The notes below the pieces were generated by a model. It was not told where the DNA came from and searched no databases. It saw only the letters and a program-made list of their open reading frames with translations. Below, in pieces: positions 23,387 to 33,721 of a stretch of 64,000 bases of DNA. Positions within the stretch are counted from its first letter, which is position 1, and each line of letters opens with the position of its first letter. A program made the position numbers and the translations under genes. Source of the stretch: Cadophora sp. MPI-SDFR-AT-0126 (taxonomy: Eukaryota; Ascomycota; Leotiomycetes; Helotiales; Ploettnerulaceae); assembly GCA_020747065.1 (NCBI GenBank), contig JAGMVK010000019.1, forward strand, positions 310,001-374,000, in the 5' to 3' direction.

Positions 23387-24487
23387 TTATCCATCTGCCC
23401 TGGCTTCCCTCCGCCAATACGGCACAAACCTTCCTCTATCCCTCCCCGAGCCATTCCCTCTCCTAGACCTCGAAGGTCCTCTGTACTCTCCCCTCCCCCT
23501 CCTTGTCCCTCCTCCTGAGCCCTCGCCTACTCTCTCACCCTCACCCATCTTCCTCCCCTCGCCCTCCGCATACTGCACATGCCTATCCCAATCCGCCAAC
23601 TCCGTGTACGGACTCCTCAACCAAGCCCTCAACTCATGCAAAAACAACCTCGTGTTCGCTCTTCCCAGAAACTCACTTAGCATCTCCTCCGCCTGTCCAC
23701 CACTGCCCTGGATATCCACTGTTTTAAGAATAGCCACTATGTATTCTAGCAGGAACTCTGCGTTGTTCGCTCGTCTGTCGTTACTTCTGCCTGTTCCAGA
23801 GGCTGAAGTTGATGTAGCATCTGGATTTAGGAATGTAAAGACGCGCAGCTCTCGACGGATCCATTTTCGTGCTCGAGAGAGCAGTTCTGTGTCTGATGTG
23901 AAGAGTGCAGGTGTGAGGTCACGAAAGCGCGAGACTCTATTTGTTCCTACGTGCAGGGAGAAGAGCTGGTGCACGTAGATGTGCCTGCGTCGGAGGACGG
24001 CTTCATCTGGTGTTGGCGCTGGCGTATGGGTGTAGTCCCTTCTCTCGCGGTAGAGTCTTCTTCCTCTGTGGTCGAAACGACCTCTCGCTGAGGCATTGTA
24101 TCTCGCGTCGAAATTTGAGCCGGCATCTGCAGTTCCATTTGAACCCGAGGGTGGCGCCTTCCCCACTGAAGCAACCTCGAAAACCTTGAATGTCTCTTCG
24201 CTCTTGAAATCGTACCGCACGCTCTTCACATCTGCTTTACAAAGCGGACACGAAGCCTGCTCTTGCAACCAACTTATCAGACACAAAAAGTCGAAAGAAT
24301 CATGTTGGCACGGTTGCGCAACTGCCTGTTCAGACACTCGCTCGAGGCAGATCACACAGCAAGCTTCTTCCTCGTCTGTATTGCCATGGGTAGGAAAGTC
24401 TTTCCGTGCTGCAGATATCTCTGCTAATGTCGTTTGTAAGATCTGAGACCGTGTGTCGATGTCGATTTCGGCATCTTCTTGGTCCAT
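23387..24487 (-). CDS. RING-finger protein, Topors-like E3 ligase candidate
   Basis: Single exon, 366 residues from the ATG at 24487. An in-frame upstream ATG at 24638 would add 50 residues of Ser-rich sequence, and a still longer frame runs into the divergent gene. A RING domain lies at about residues 43-83: C-V-I-C, then P-C-Q-H, then F-D-F-L-C-L-I-S-W and C-P-L-C. Asp replaces the usual fifth Cys ligand. After an Arg/Gly-rich linker comes [18 protein letters not shown] followed by [10 protein letters not shown], a helical segment shared with Topors-type RING proteins, then a second helical block and a basic Gly/Arg/Ser tail. Topors-like proteins act as ubiquitin or SUMO E3 ligases in the nucleus; that role here is inferred. 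It is divergent from the replication gene sld2 and shares its promoter. Confidence 0.85.
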   Translation of the reverse strand: MDQEDAEIDIDTRSQILQTTLAEISAARKDFPTHGNTDEEEACCVICLERVSEQAVAQPCQHDSFDFLCLISWLQEQASCPLCKADVKSVRYDFKSEETFKVFEVASVGKAPPSGSNGTADAGSNFDARYNASARGRFDHRGRRLYRERRDYTHTPAPTPDEAVLRRRHIYVHQLFSLHVGTNRVSRFRDLTPALFTSDTELLSRARKWIRRELRVFTFLNPDATSTSASGTGRSNDRRANNAEFLLEYIVAILKTVDIQGSGGQAEEMLSEFLGRANTRLFLHELRAWLRSPYTELADWDRHVQYAEGEGRKMGEGERVGEGSGGGTRRGRGEYRGPSRSRRGNGSGRDRGRFVPYWRREARADG

Positions 24488-24852
24488 GAGAAGATGGTTG
24501 TGGTTCTTAGGCAGGGTGATGTTGATGGTGGACGAGGCTGATGCGGGGCGGGATGATGATGATGATTTTGAGTGGCGGGAGCTAACGATGCCGATAAGAT
24601 AGTGGAGTTGACGCGCCGGAACGCGACTTCTTGACATGCCCGTGCTGCAAGATCGCGCGGGATTTAAAATCGGATCGACGTTTCTTGTGACGTCGGATTG
24701 TTGATTCAGAGACACGACAATAGTTTGGCAGACCTTCTGAAGAAACATCGTAGCAATTCCTTGAATCATTTGCACCTCACGCTGGATGCTGCTTGAACGA
24801 AACTCTCTACTCGGCCCTTCATACACTGGAGATTGGAGCTTCAACACCAGAT
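24488..24852. promoter_or_regulatory. Bidirectional promoter of the RING gene and sld2, with MCB-like elements
   Basis: 365 bp between the two start codons. ACGCGC (24611-24616), ACGCGA (24621-24626) and CGCGCGGGA (24654-24662) resemble the CGCG core bound by MBF or E2F-like factors at G1/S genes. This fits an S-phase role for Sld2. If the RING protein begins at the upstream ATG (24638), the first two elements lie in its coding sequence. Function is inferred. Confidence 0.4.
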
Positions 24853-26439
24853 ATGGACGATTCCAAAAGAGCACAATTGACGGAGACGTCCAATACTCTG
24901 CGAGGAGAGCTGAAAATCTGGGAGAAGGCATTTTCTGCGGCGAATGATGGCAAGAAAGCTTCTCGAGAAGACATCAAAAAGAATGTCGAGATTGGTATGC
25001 CATCCTACCTCTTCAGATCGAACAGCCTGTCTGACCTTTCTCTAGCTGCCAAATACAAAGAATACAACAAGATCCGCGATATCCTCTCTGGAAAGATACC
25101 ACTACACCCGCCAGCACCACCTCGCCAAACCCCTCCAAAGCGAAAATACGAAGAACCAACTGGTCACGAAGTTTCGAAACGACAGCAGATCTCAAGAACA
25201 CCTTCAAAAGGCATATTGCAACCCTGGCAAGTCGACCCATATGATTCTCCGTCAGTCATCCGGAACCTCTTTACACCTTCGAAGAAAGCGCTTGGACCGA
25301 CGCCGCAGAAAGATGGCATGGTATTAGGATTATTCGATTTACTTCAGGAGGAGGTCACAGCTGCTACACCATCGAAGATGAATGCTCAGGTCAAGGGAGA
25401 GAAATCAGCTATACATGCTACCCCTCGGAAGGCAGGAGCAGATGCTACACTCAAAGGCAGCAAGACACCTGGATCTGGAAGACGATTGCTGGATGCCTTT
25501 GCTACTCCAGCCAAGAATCGCCATATCGGACAAATAGGCACACCGTCCTCTGTCTCGAAACTACATTTCAGTACCCCATCGTTTCTGAGGCGAGATAGTC
25601 AAAAAATACAATTACCAGCTGTGAATGAAGAAGGCCCAGAACTATCTCCTCAAATGGTCAGAGTACCCCGGAAACCTCTAGTCAGAGGACTAAGCAGTAT
25701 GCTCGCCGGACTCCGCAAAATGGAAGACGAAGCCGCAGACGACGATCTAGATGCTCTCCGAGAAATGGAGATGGAAATGGAAGGAAACAGCACGACGTTG
25801 CCCAAACTAGACCCAAATCCACTATCCAAGTCCCAATCAAAACCAACCCCCATTCCAATCGCCACCAAAGAAAACATTCTCGTAGCAGACAGTCAAACAA
25901 ACCTCGTCGGCGCATTCGACGACGAAGCACAATTCGACAGCGAAGCCGAAACACCGGAACTAGGACGGGATGGTCAACCTTTGAAAGTATACAAGAAGAA
26001 AGGTCAAAAACGCACGACCCGCCGCGTGAAAATGAAACCTACACGCTTCAGACCCTCACAACCATCCAAAACCCCAGCTGAAGATGAAGACAACGACGAC
26101 GAGCTTGCTGGACCCGGTGACATCGTTCCAGACACCCAAATTGATGGAGATCTAGATGACGACGCAGAAACCGGTCTTGCTCAAGACGAATTTGAGGAAG
26201 CCGCCAGAAATTTCGACTCGGATTCCCAAAGCGAGTATACAGCTTCTGAGGGCGGCACGAGGTATAAAAGACCCGATCAGAGTAAGAAGCGGAAGGGCAT
26301 GACGAAAGATGGGAAGATTCGCACCGTGGCGAGGAAGGTGAATGCCATGGCGCATCAGAACTTTAAGAGGTTGAAGTTGAGGAATTCGGGGGCCAAGGGA
26401 GGTCCGGCGCATAATAGTCGATTTAGGAGGAAGAAGTAG
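24853..26439 (+). CDS. sld2: DNA replication regulator Sld2 (Drc1)
   Basis: Two exons, 24853-24994 and 25046-26439, giving 511 residues. The 51-bp intron (GTATGC...CTCTAG) is a multiple of three and lacks stops. Removing it joins NVEI to [17 protein letters not shown], the conserved Sld2 N-terminal motif. The N-terminal ~70 residues ([12 protein letters not shown] onward) match the Sld3/Sld2-type helical region. The middle is rich in CDK-type S/T-P sites (TPSK, TPQK, TPRK, TPAK, TPSS and others), as expected for a CDK target that binds Dpb11 when phosphorylated to start replication. An acidic segment and a very basic C-terminal tail ([19 protein letters not shown]) follow. The ATG at 24853 matches the family start; no upstream in-frame ATG was seen. 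Confidence 0.9.
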   Translation: MDDSKRAQLTETSNTLRGELKIWEKAFSAANDGKKASREDIKKNVEIGMPSYLFRSNSLSDLSLAAKYKEYNKIRDILSGKIPLHPPAPPRQTPPKRKYEEPTGHEVSKRQQISRTPSKGILQPWQVDPYDSPSVIRNLFTPSKKALGPTPQKDGMVLGLFDLLQEEVTAATPSKMNAQVKGEKSAIHATPRKAGADATLKGSKTPGSGRRLLDAFATPAKNRHIGQIGTPSSVSKLHFSTPSFLRRDSQKIQLPAVNEEGPELSPQMVRVPRKPLVRGLSSMLAGLRKMEDEAADDDLDALREMEMEMEGNSTTLPKLDPNPLSKSQSKPTPIPIATKENILVADSQTNLVGAFDDEAQFDSEAETPELGRDGQPLKVYKKKGQKRTTRRVKMKPTRFRPSQPSKTPAEDEDNDDELAGPGDIVPDTQIDGDLDDDAETGLAQDEFEEAARNFDSDSQSEYTASEGGTRYKRPDQSKKRKGMTKDGKIRTVARKVNAMAHQNFKRLKLRNSGAKGGPAHNSRFRRKK

Positions 26440-27140
26440 AGTTGTATAGGAATAGAAAGAACGAATATTTTGCTGTGAGGGGTATGAGCTGGGTACTGGA
26501 TGGCTGAGCTGGGTTTACCTGTGTGATGTTAGATGGCTGATTTACGCTTTATGAGAATTACGGCAGAAGAAATCAGGTTTATGAATAGAAAAGTTACAAT
26601 TGTGTTTTTTGAATATTTGATTGGGATTTCCTGGATGATGCTCATAATGTTCATTCTTGCCTCCATATTCCTTCCCCTTCCAGTCCCTCATGAGCCCATA
26701 CATACAGGTCGATTCCCTCCCATTCCATCACAAGTTTCGTAATTAACATCCTATTCATCCATCATCCATGCTCATCATCCAACCCCTCCCAAAAAGAAAT
26801 CCTGGCCCCGGAAAAAGATAACAAAAACCATTCTTCCATGTCTGGTCAACTCCGTCCCAAATGCGTGTGCGATCTTGTCCATTTATACACAAATCGAAGG
26901 TTGACACCAAGCCTATGTCAGGCCACCCCGGTTGTACTTTTGTTCAAATTGATGAGAACCCTTATATGACCAACCAGTCACCTCTTTTTCGAGGTTCGAG
27001 GCGGAAAGGTATGCGCATGGTGTTTTTCATCCAAATAATCATGCTCGCTGAAAGGTATCATCAAATGCTCGTGCTGCAGCAAAACTCTCTCCTCTCTTCT
27101 CTCCTCGTCTCGGCTCCAGAAATCAGAGTTAAACATTTGA
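26440..27140. other. Convergent intergenic region
   Basis: 701 bp between the 3' ends of sld2 and the Fig1-like gene. It is AT-rich with CATC-like runs near 26755-26780. No gene is visible. Confidence 0.5.
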
Positions 27141-28117
27141 TCAGCTGAACGCCTCACTCAGAACACGAATACTCAGAATCATGACCAGCAAGCCTATCGT
27201 AACGATGATAAGCAGTGCAAAGCCAAACCATCCGAGTACCATGGCCGTAGTTCCGACGCCGCTCTTGACGCTCCCGTTGCCGAAATCCTGCGCTATGATG
27301 GACGCTGCGACGGACGCGGTATGTTGCCATAGGACGGAAACGAGCACAAATATCGAGGCGATGAAGATGATTGCCAGGGCGATTTGAGAGACGGGTCGTG
27401 AGGGGAAGGGCTTGACTTCTCGTTCGCTGCCGTGCACGTCTTCTTCTTCGTGCCAGCCAGGGAAGGTAGCGAGAAGGAGGAGGCATATAAATGCGAAGAT
27501 GATAGCGATGATACTATGACATGTCAGTGGCTGGGTCTAGGATAGAAAAATTTATGGAAGTATAATACGTACATCAAGTATGGGAATACGATCATATCCT
27601 TGAACTGACTGGCAAGCCAAATCAGATTCAAGGGATCTTGCGTCAGAGATATCTGGTCTGCGAGCGCGGTAGCATTGTTACTGCAGAGCCACGATCCTCC
27701 GTCTGGGTTGATGCAGATACCGAAGTATCCGACTCGGGCTGCCAAAACGGCATCACCGGCTACGACTGCTATGGCATTGTGTACGTTGAAGTCAACTTGT
27801 GCGGTTGATGGCTTCGGTGCGTAATCTTCGTAGTAGAGGGAGATGAGGAAGATGTCGGGTATGAGGGGTGATGACGATGAGCATCCTGCTAATAACAGTG
27901 CTGGAATGTGTTAGCTTGGTCCTGTACTAGACTCGGCGGGAATGAGGAGACTCACATAGTAATATGATGGCAATCGCAATCAGTATCATCAGCACATGGT
28001 GGTATCCGAGGAAAGGTATCAGCCCTATGAGACGGTTAGCAGCTCTTGTGGAATGAGGGTATGCATTGCATTCTTCGGAGACATACTCATCCACCCGACT
28101 TGAAACCTTTGTGCCAT
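27141..28117 (-). CDS. Fig1-family membrane protein (Ca2+ regulator, membrane fusion)
   Basis: Four exons, 28117-28087, 28024-27956, 27900-27573 and 27513-27141 (introns 62, 55 and 59 bp), giving 266 residues. Four membrane helices are visible: HHVLMILIAIAIILL near the N-terminus; IIAIIFAFICLLLLA, created by splicing intron 3; IALAIIFIASIFVLVSVLW; and TTAMVLGWFGFALLIIVTIG. Between the first two lies an extracellular loop with RVGYFGIC...WLC, the G-x-x-G-x-C plus distal Cys signature of Fig1-type proteins. In yeast, Fig1 mediates low-affinity Ca2+ influx and cell fusion in mating; filamentous homologues affect fertility and growth. A sequon (NNATA) lies in the loop. All splice sites are GT/AG and keep frame. 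Confidence 0.87.
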
Positions 28118-30016
28118 TGTGAATCTCTCCTACTCCTTGTCTCGTCTTATTCTGGAATCTGCCACTCCCGTCCTCCCTTCTTCGGGGCGACCTAGGAGTC
28201 GCAGCTGAGGAATGCTCAGCAACGCTGAAGATTGCGTGCGGGTTTGAGGTTGGGAATAGAGGAATGTTCGACGGATATGGCTTTCGAGGAATGCTGATCT
28301 TGATTCAGGTCGGAGAAATTGTAGATAGAGGTATGTGGATATGGTAGGAGTATGCACTGCTTCTTTCGTCCGGAGCACGATGGTCAGAATCTATGTCAAC
28401 AAAGCAAAGCAGTATAAGGGAGGAAGAGGTAGAGGATGCGTAGCAGAATTGGTTTCTTCACAAAAGGGTTTTGGCCTTCAGCTAGTTGGGAGTAGGTAAT
28501 GGTCTGCGGTTTGAGGATGATTTGCGGGTGGTTGGGAATGAGTTACGTTGTTCACCAACCCCTTCGATTTTGCGCTTCATCTGGAGCTCTCGGCTCGCCA
28601 TCTGTTTTCTTTCGCGCTGTTCCTGGCCCGGCAACCCAGTGGCGTAGGCGGGCGCTAGTGCAGCCACCCTTGTCTTAGAGCGGGATCGCCTCAACCTTAT
28701 TTATTCTGACATTCATCACCTTCCGTCATCTGAACCCTTGGGAAGTTCTGCGATGCAGACATCAAAATACCGAAGTCATTAACAATAATTTGTTCTCTGT
28801 GCGCAATGAGTTGATTGTCGCATGTTTGATGCGTTGCGCTCTCTCTCTCTCTCTCTCTACTGTTTCCGAGGTCAGTTGTCGAGAGTGGCGCCTTCGGTTA
28901 TTACTTACTGAGATCTCCATGACAACAGTGGATTACCTTGTTTTCGCGAACATTTCGTCAAAGCTTTTTGGCATGGTAGATGCGCTTTATTTCCCAGATA
29001 ACAGGGGGGACTCTGGTGTTGTCATAATTCTAGATCTGCTATCCTCCTGTCAACAGAGTCATCGTCACGTTGTCTGTGGCAAAGGAATGACTGGTACTTG
29101 AATTGAGAAGCTTCACGTACCATTTCGCCTGTTCAGACCGATCAACTTGCAGAAGAAGTGCTTCGTCCAACGCTACTTGACTAGAGAACTCCTAATCAAA
29201 GGGTGCTAGATCACAAAATGGTTAGGCTGTTCTCCTCGTTATTGTCACTTTCGTAAGGATAGTATTCGAGAATGGCTTTTCCAGGTTGAGGTTTTCTGAG
29301 AACAAGGGCTAGGACAGTAGTGTATTGTCAGCTTGGAGCATGGAGGTCGATGATGAATGGCCGCGAGTGGTGTCATCTCACACAAGCTGTGTAGTCTTCG
29401 ATATCCTCTCTCGTGCAGAGAGTTGAAAGGTTGCTTATTTGGACGGACTGCATCTTGAATTGTGGCGAGAAAGAGGCAGGGTCTGGTATCGTGCGGAATA
29501 GCTTATGTTGATATCAGTTTTAGATTAGAAGGGCAGAGCTTTTAATCCCGTGTTAGGCTAGGAAGACTGCCTTTGTAATGATAAACAGAAAAGCAATGCG
29601 GACAATTCCGCCACTCCTTGTATATATGGGCTCAGGATCTGGAGCAGAACGGCACAAGCAAGATTCTCATCAGAATTGTAATTTCGCGAGCACATTTTCA
29701 AACAGAAAAACGCAATTATTCACGATCATGCATGCATTTCATCCGGTGCTGTCCACGGCGTACACAAGTATGCAACTTCTACCTCCACGCTCGAAAACAT
29801 ACAGATCGGACTGCCCTTTAAAACAAGGCAGTCGATTCTTTTTCGTTTCTCTCGTTCTTTCAGTTCCCGCAAGAAGACCCCAGCCCAAGAACGCCAGCCA
29901 TGCACAGAGAGATGAGACAATCAGTCCTTTCTTTCTTCCCTTCATCCATCATCCCCAGCACTCGCAATCCCCTTATTCATGCATCAAACCGGCATTGAAG
30001 CTTGTAGTAGGAGACC
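28118..30016. other. 1.9-kb intergenic region
   Basis: No gene supported. A (CT)n microsatellite is at 28839-28858. Open frames such as plus 29578-30054 are motif-free. It should include the Fig1-like promoter and the eIF3e 3' UTR. Confidence 0.45.
28839..28858 (+). repeat. (CT)n dinucleotide microsatellite
   Basis: About ten CT units in intergenic DNA; a simple repeat only. Confidence 0.8.
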
Positions 30017-31385
30017 TCACTTCGCAACCGCAGCACTCAGAACCTGTGTTCTGAAGAAACCGCCCTTCGTCCGCTCGATGACCTGTTGATACACGCTGCT
30101 AGGTGGATGGTTCATGACGACTGTGCCCTCCTTGTAATCGATCTTAGCATCGACCCTGGTATCTCTAATCAGGTTGACGATCCACTTCTCGCCCTCATCC
30201 TGGTTCAAGCCTAATCTCGCGCTCAAATCCTTGATGTCGATTCTCTGGTGGATCTTGCAATAGCTCTCGGAAATCAAATGTCTAGCAGCCTCGACAAAGC
30301 TATCTGCTGCAGAAACGAGGAAGAAATCGGAACGGAGCACCTCCTCGGCTTCAGAAAGCTTCTTTTGGGCCTCCTCGAAATCGAAATCAATGTAAAGGGC
30401 CTTGATGAAGTCGGTGACCGGGTCCTGATACTCGTAGTTCTCTTGCTTGACGATACGAATGATATCCTTGAGCTGCTTCTGGTATTGACCAGTGTTTCGT
30501 GTGCGGTTTCGATTGGTGATGACGGCTGCAGTAAGGTATCTGAGAATCCAGGGGCAGGCGGTCTGAATGGTGTTGATGAATGGTGCAGAGAAGAAGAGTT
30601 CGCAAATGGTGTCACGGCCAGCCTCGTAGTTGAAGAATGGGAAGAGAGCCCAGTGGATGAGCCATGTTCGGTGAGTGAGTTGTGCGAGCGGATTGCTGAA
30701 GAGCTTGGTATCAATCGATTCCTTGACCTTCTGCACCTCCTCCATAGCGACTTCCCAGTTTGTGGTGAGGATCTCGGACGCGAGCTTTCCCCATGTAGCG
30801 GCGGCAACTTTGTCGTTGTCGGTGGAGAGAATTCGGAATTGATATAGGAGTTCGGCAGCAGCTTGGTAGTTTCCGCAGCTGTATTGGAAGTTACCAAAGT
30901 CGTACAGAACATTGATCATGTCGAGGGTAACCTAATAACCATTAGTAAATGGTCCCCAACGCTGGGCGTATTCCACATACATCGTGATCCTTCTTCAAGA
31001 ACTCCAAGTTAGCAACCTTGTCACTTCTCAGTCCAGTAACAACGTCCTCTCTGCTCAGGAGATCCGTGATCTTCTCGCTCTCCTCCGAGTATTTGTCCAA
31101 CCGGTCCAGAACCTCCTGTCTCTTGGCCGCAAATTCCGCTGGGGGATCATCGAGGCCCTCCAGCTCGCAGTACAACGACGCGACATAGTCTGTCATATTC
31201 GTCTTCTTCAGCAACTCATATTTCGTCCGGGTTACGTCCTCGCTAGGCTCCTCCTCATCTTGACCTTCAAGAAATTGCAGCAGGGGGAAAATCAAGTGGC
31301 GATCCAAGTGGGTGACGAGTTTTGGCAGCAGGTCATACTCCTTGGCGATCTCCTCGGGAGTCCTGGTGGGCGCGTTCTCTGCCAT
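30017..31385 (-). CDS. int6: Eukaryotic translation initiation factor 3 subunit e (Int6)
   Basis: Two exons, 31385-30981 and 30931-30017 (49-bp intron), giving 439 residues, close to the family length of about 445. The N-terminal part has [26 protein letters not shown], the eIF3e N-domain hallmark. The central helices include [20 protein letters not shown] and WGKLASEIL. The C-terminal PCI/winged-helix domain includes [11 protein letters not shown] and [21 protein letters not shown]. eIF3e helps form the eIF3 PCI/MPN core that assembles 43S preinitiation complexes on the 40S ribosome. The intron after KKDHD is removed cleanly ([14 protein letters not shown]). Assignment is essentially certain. 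Confidence 0.96.
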
Positions 31386-32168
31386 GATTGCGACTGAGTT
31401 GAAGTCAAAAGGAAGTCGTCGTCGTGGTGGGGTTCAGTCATGAATATCTGTTTGTGGGAACGCCAAAAAATAAAACACTAGCGACGTTTTCGGCCTAGCC
31501 AGCCTCGCGGGGTTCAAGCTGCTCTGAAAACAACAATACTGCAAGTCTGCAAGCTCCTGAGTGTTTAAGTAGTGATTCTGGAGAAAGTACTCCAAACAGA
31601 AGCAAAATTTTCAAAAATGCTCTTCAAATATTGGATTTCCACACAATTTGGGCCGAGTATGAGAAGCTGGACCCTTGTCTTGTGCACTTAAGATCATTCT
31701 ACATTCTAGGCACTAAAATGGCTTAGATGTGAACATAATTCAAACTAATCAGGGAAATATTCCATGTTAGATGTCATTATTTGTTGTGATACGCGCTCTG
31801 AAAGTTGTGTTCTAGCCTTTTATTGAGAGGAAGTAGGCCGTACATGGTGCACCAAGTACACTAGGTTCTTACCTCGAGCAGCGCAACAACATAATGCACG
31901 GAATTAGAGTCATCTGCTTATCCCTTCCTTCAATTGTCTACATATCATCTACTGTTCATATGCATTTTCTGTGACTATGACGGCGCAATTCTGTCAAACC
32001 ACAGACATGGAAACCGTTCTTTCTGATGTCGCTTTTCCCACCGGCAACCCCTGCAAGCCTGCTACTCCCTAGCGCAACTTTTCCATTTCGAGAGAGCCTC
32101 AACATCAAGCTTCAAGATTCGCGACAACCTCAAGCTCAACTTTCTGAGCCCAAACCACCACATTCACA
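31386..32168. other. Divergent promoter region of eIF3e and the mL49 gene
   Basis: 783 bp, AT-rich in its middle, with no supportable gene. An ATG in another frame (32026) begins a shadow of the downstream coding region. Confidence 0.45.
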
Positions 32169-32933
32169 ATGGCATCCGCACTCCCCCTCCCCTTCCTCCG
32201 ACCAATGTCTCTCCCACGACCCTCCACCCTCCACAAATACCTCAAACTCACTCGCCCTGCGCTCTCCCAATCTACAACCCTACGAAAAGCATCAACCACT
32301 ACAACATCAGCATCAACCTCCTCCTCCCCCCTCACGACACCTCTCACCCCTTCCACCTCGACTCAAACTCGAACCCAAACTCCAACCAGTTCAGCAACCT
32401 CCTCCTCATCTCCAGCACGCCCACCACCATCCAAGCCCTACCGCCTCATCCGCACACCCAGCAACAAGCTCCCCATCTACCTCCTCTGGAAGCGCGGCGG
32501 CAACAAGAAGCTCACGCGCGTGCGCAAGATAGAAGGCGATGTGAACGTGCTGAAGACGGACCTGCAGGTCGCGTTGGGGGTTAAGGAGGGGGATGTGACG
32601 GTCAATCAGTTGGCGAGGCAGGTTATTGTGAAGGTATGTCTTTTCTTCGTGATTTTTTGCTCTTTTGGCATTGAGTTGGTTTTGGAGGAGGCAGTTGGGG
32701 ATAGAGGAGAAGGGTGTTTGGTTTTGGTCTTGGGTTTGTTCATCCTCGCAGAATGAATGGAGAGATCGGGATTCGAATTTACGAATCATGGAGAAATTGG
32801 TGAAAGCCGAAACCCAGAGCAGACGAGCAGATTGAGATAGATTGACTTTGGCGGAACATGAGCTAACTCATTCCGCAAATAGGGACACATGAAGCCTCAA
32901 ATCGAGCAGTTCTTCAAGGATCTCCAGCAATAA
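32169..32933 (+). CDS. img2: Mitochondrial large ribosomal subunit protein mL49 (Img2)
   Basis: Two exons, 32169-32633 and 32883-32933 (249-bp intron, long for this window), giving 171 residues. The basic, Ser/Thr-rich N-terminus (about 1-85, few acidic residues) looks like a mitochondrial presequence plus linker. The conserved Img2 domain then reads YRLIRTPSNKLPIYLLWKRG, KLTRVRKIEGDVNVLKTDL, VNQLARQVIVKGH and KPQIEQFFKDLQQ, the last part from exon 2. The protein belongs to the mitochondrial 54S ribosome and is needed for mitochondrial translation. Without splicing, the frame runs 40 residues into intron sequence that has no similarity. Confidence 0.93.
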
Positions 32934-33721
32934 AGCTGGCCATCACAAGGGATTTGGGAGAGAGTGTGGATCATGAGCAGGATAAGGAAGCGAAGGGAAT
33001 AGAGTGTATTATAGAGGCTAGCATTATTCGATCCTTGCTTTATAGGATTCAGAAGAAGTGCCATGTGAAGCAACGATTCAAGACTCCCACAAGAAGTGTG
33101 TGTGTGGGAAGGGTGAATCAATATCCGTGGGAGGGATGTTTACGAGAATGTACTGTAGAAAGAAAATCAATGTTGTACGATCCAGAATCTCATCTTCACA
33201 CAGAAAATTCTCCGAGGGTGCAAGTCGAATCAATCCAAGCAAACCACACAATGCATTTGTCTGTCAGACTGTCTCTCCGTTCATCTCTCTGTTGATAACA
33301 AGGGCTATATGTACATCATCTGGTCTCCCCTCATTCTTTCCACCCCATTCCGAACATCCCGACCTTCTTATACATATTTCCTTCTCATCCCCAACTATCT
33401 TTCCTGCCTTCTCTCTTTTAACGCTCAGCCAGGAGGGCACGCGAGACAATCCAAGCCAGTACAACTTTACAGTAACAACCCGAGAGAGTAAGACACACCG
33501 AGACGGAATATAGGAATCCAAAAATCCAAAAGAAACATCGTACTTTCATTAGCCAATGAAGCCATGCTGGTAAACAAAAGGTAGTTCGTTCACATCCATC
33601 AAGTGAAACGCCGACCGACCGACTCCACACGCTGCTAACAGGTCATTTGATGCGTCTATGGAATGAGGTACAGAGTGAGGAAGGTGTTAATAATAGAAAT
33701 ATGTCTTGCTTTCTGGCTCCT
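32934..33721. other. Convergent intergenic region
   Basis: 788 bp between mL49 and Swi1 3' ends. Overlapping short frames only; presumably both 3' UTRs. Confidence 0.45.

Noticed and set aside
23387..24931. Start of the RING protein at 24931
   Set aside because: That start lies inside the divergent sld2 coding region; starts at 24487 or 24638 leave a normal promoter.
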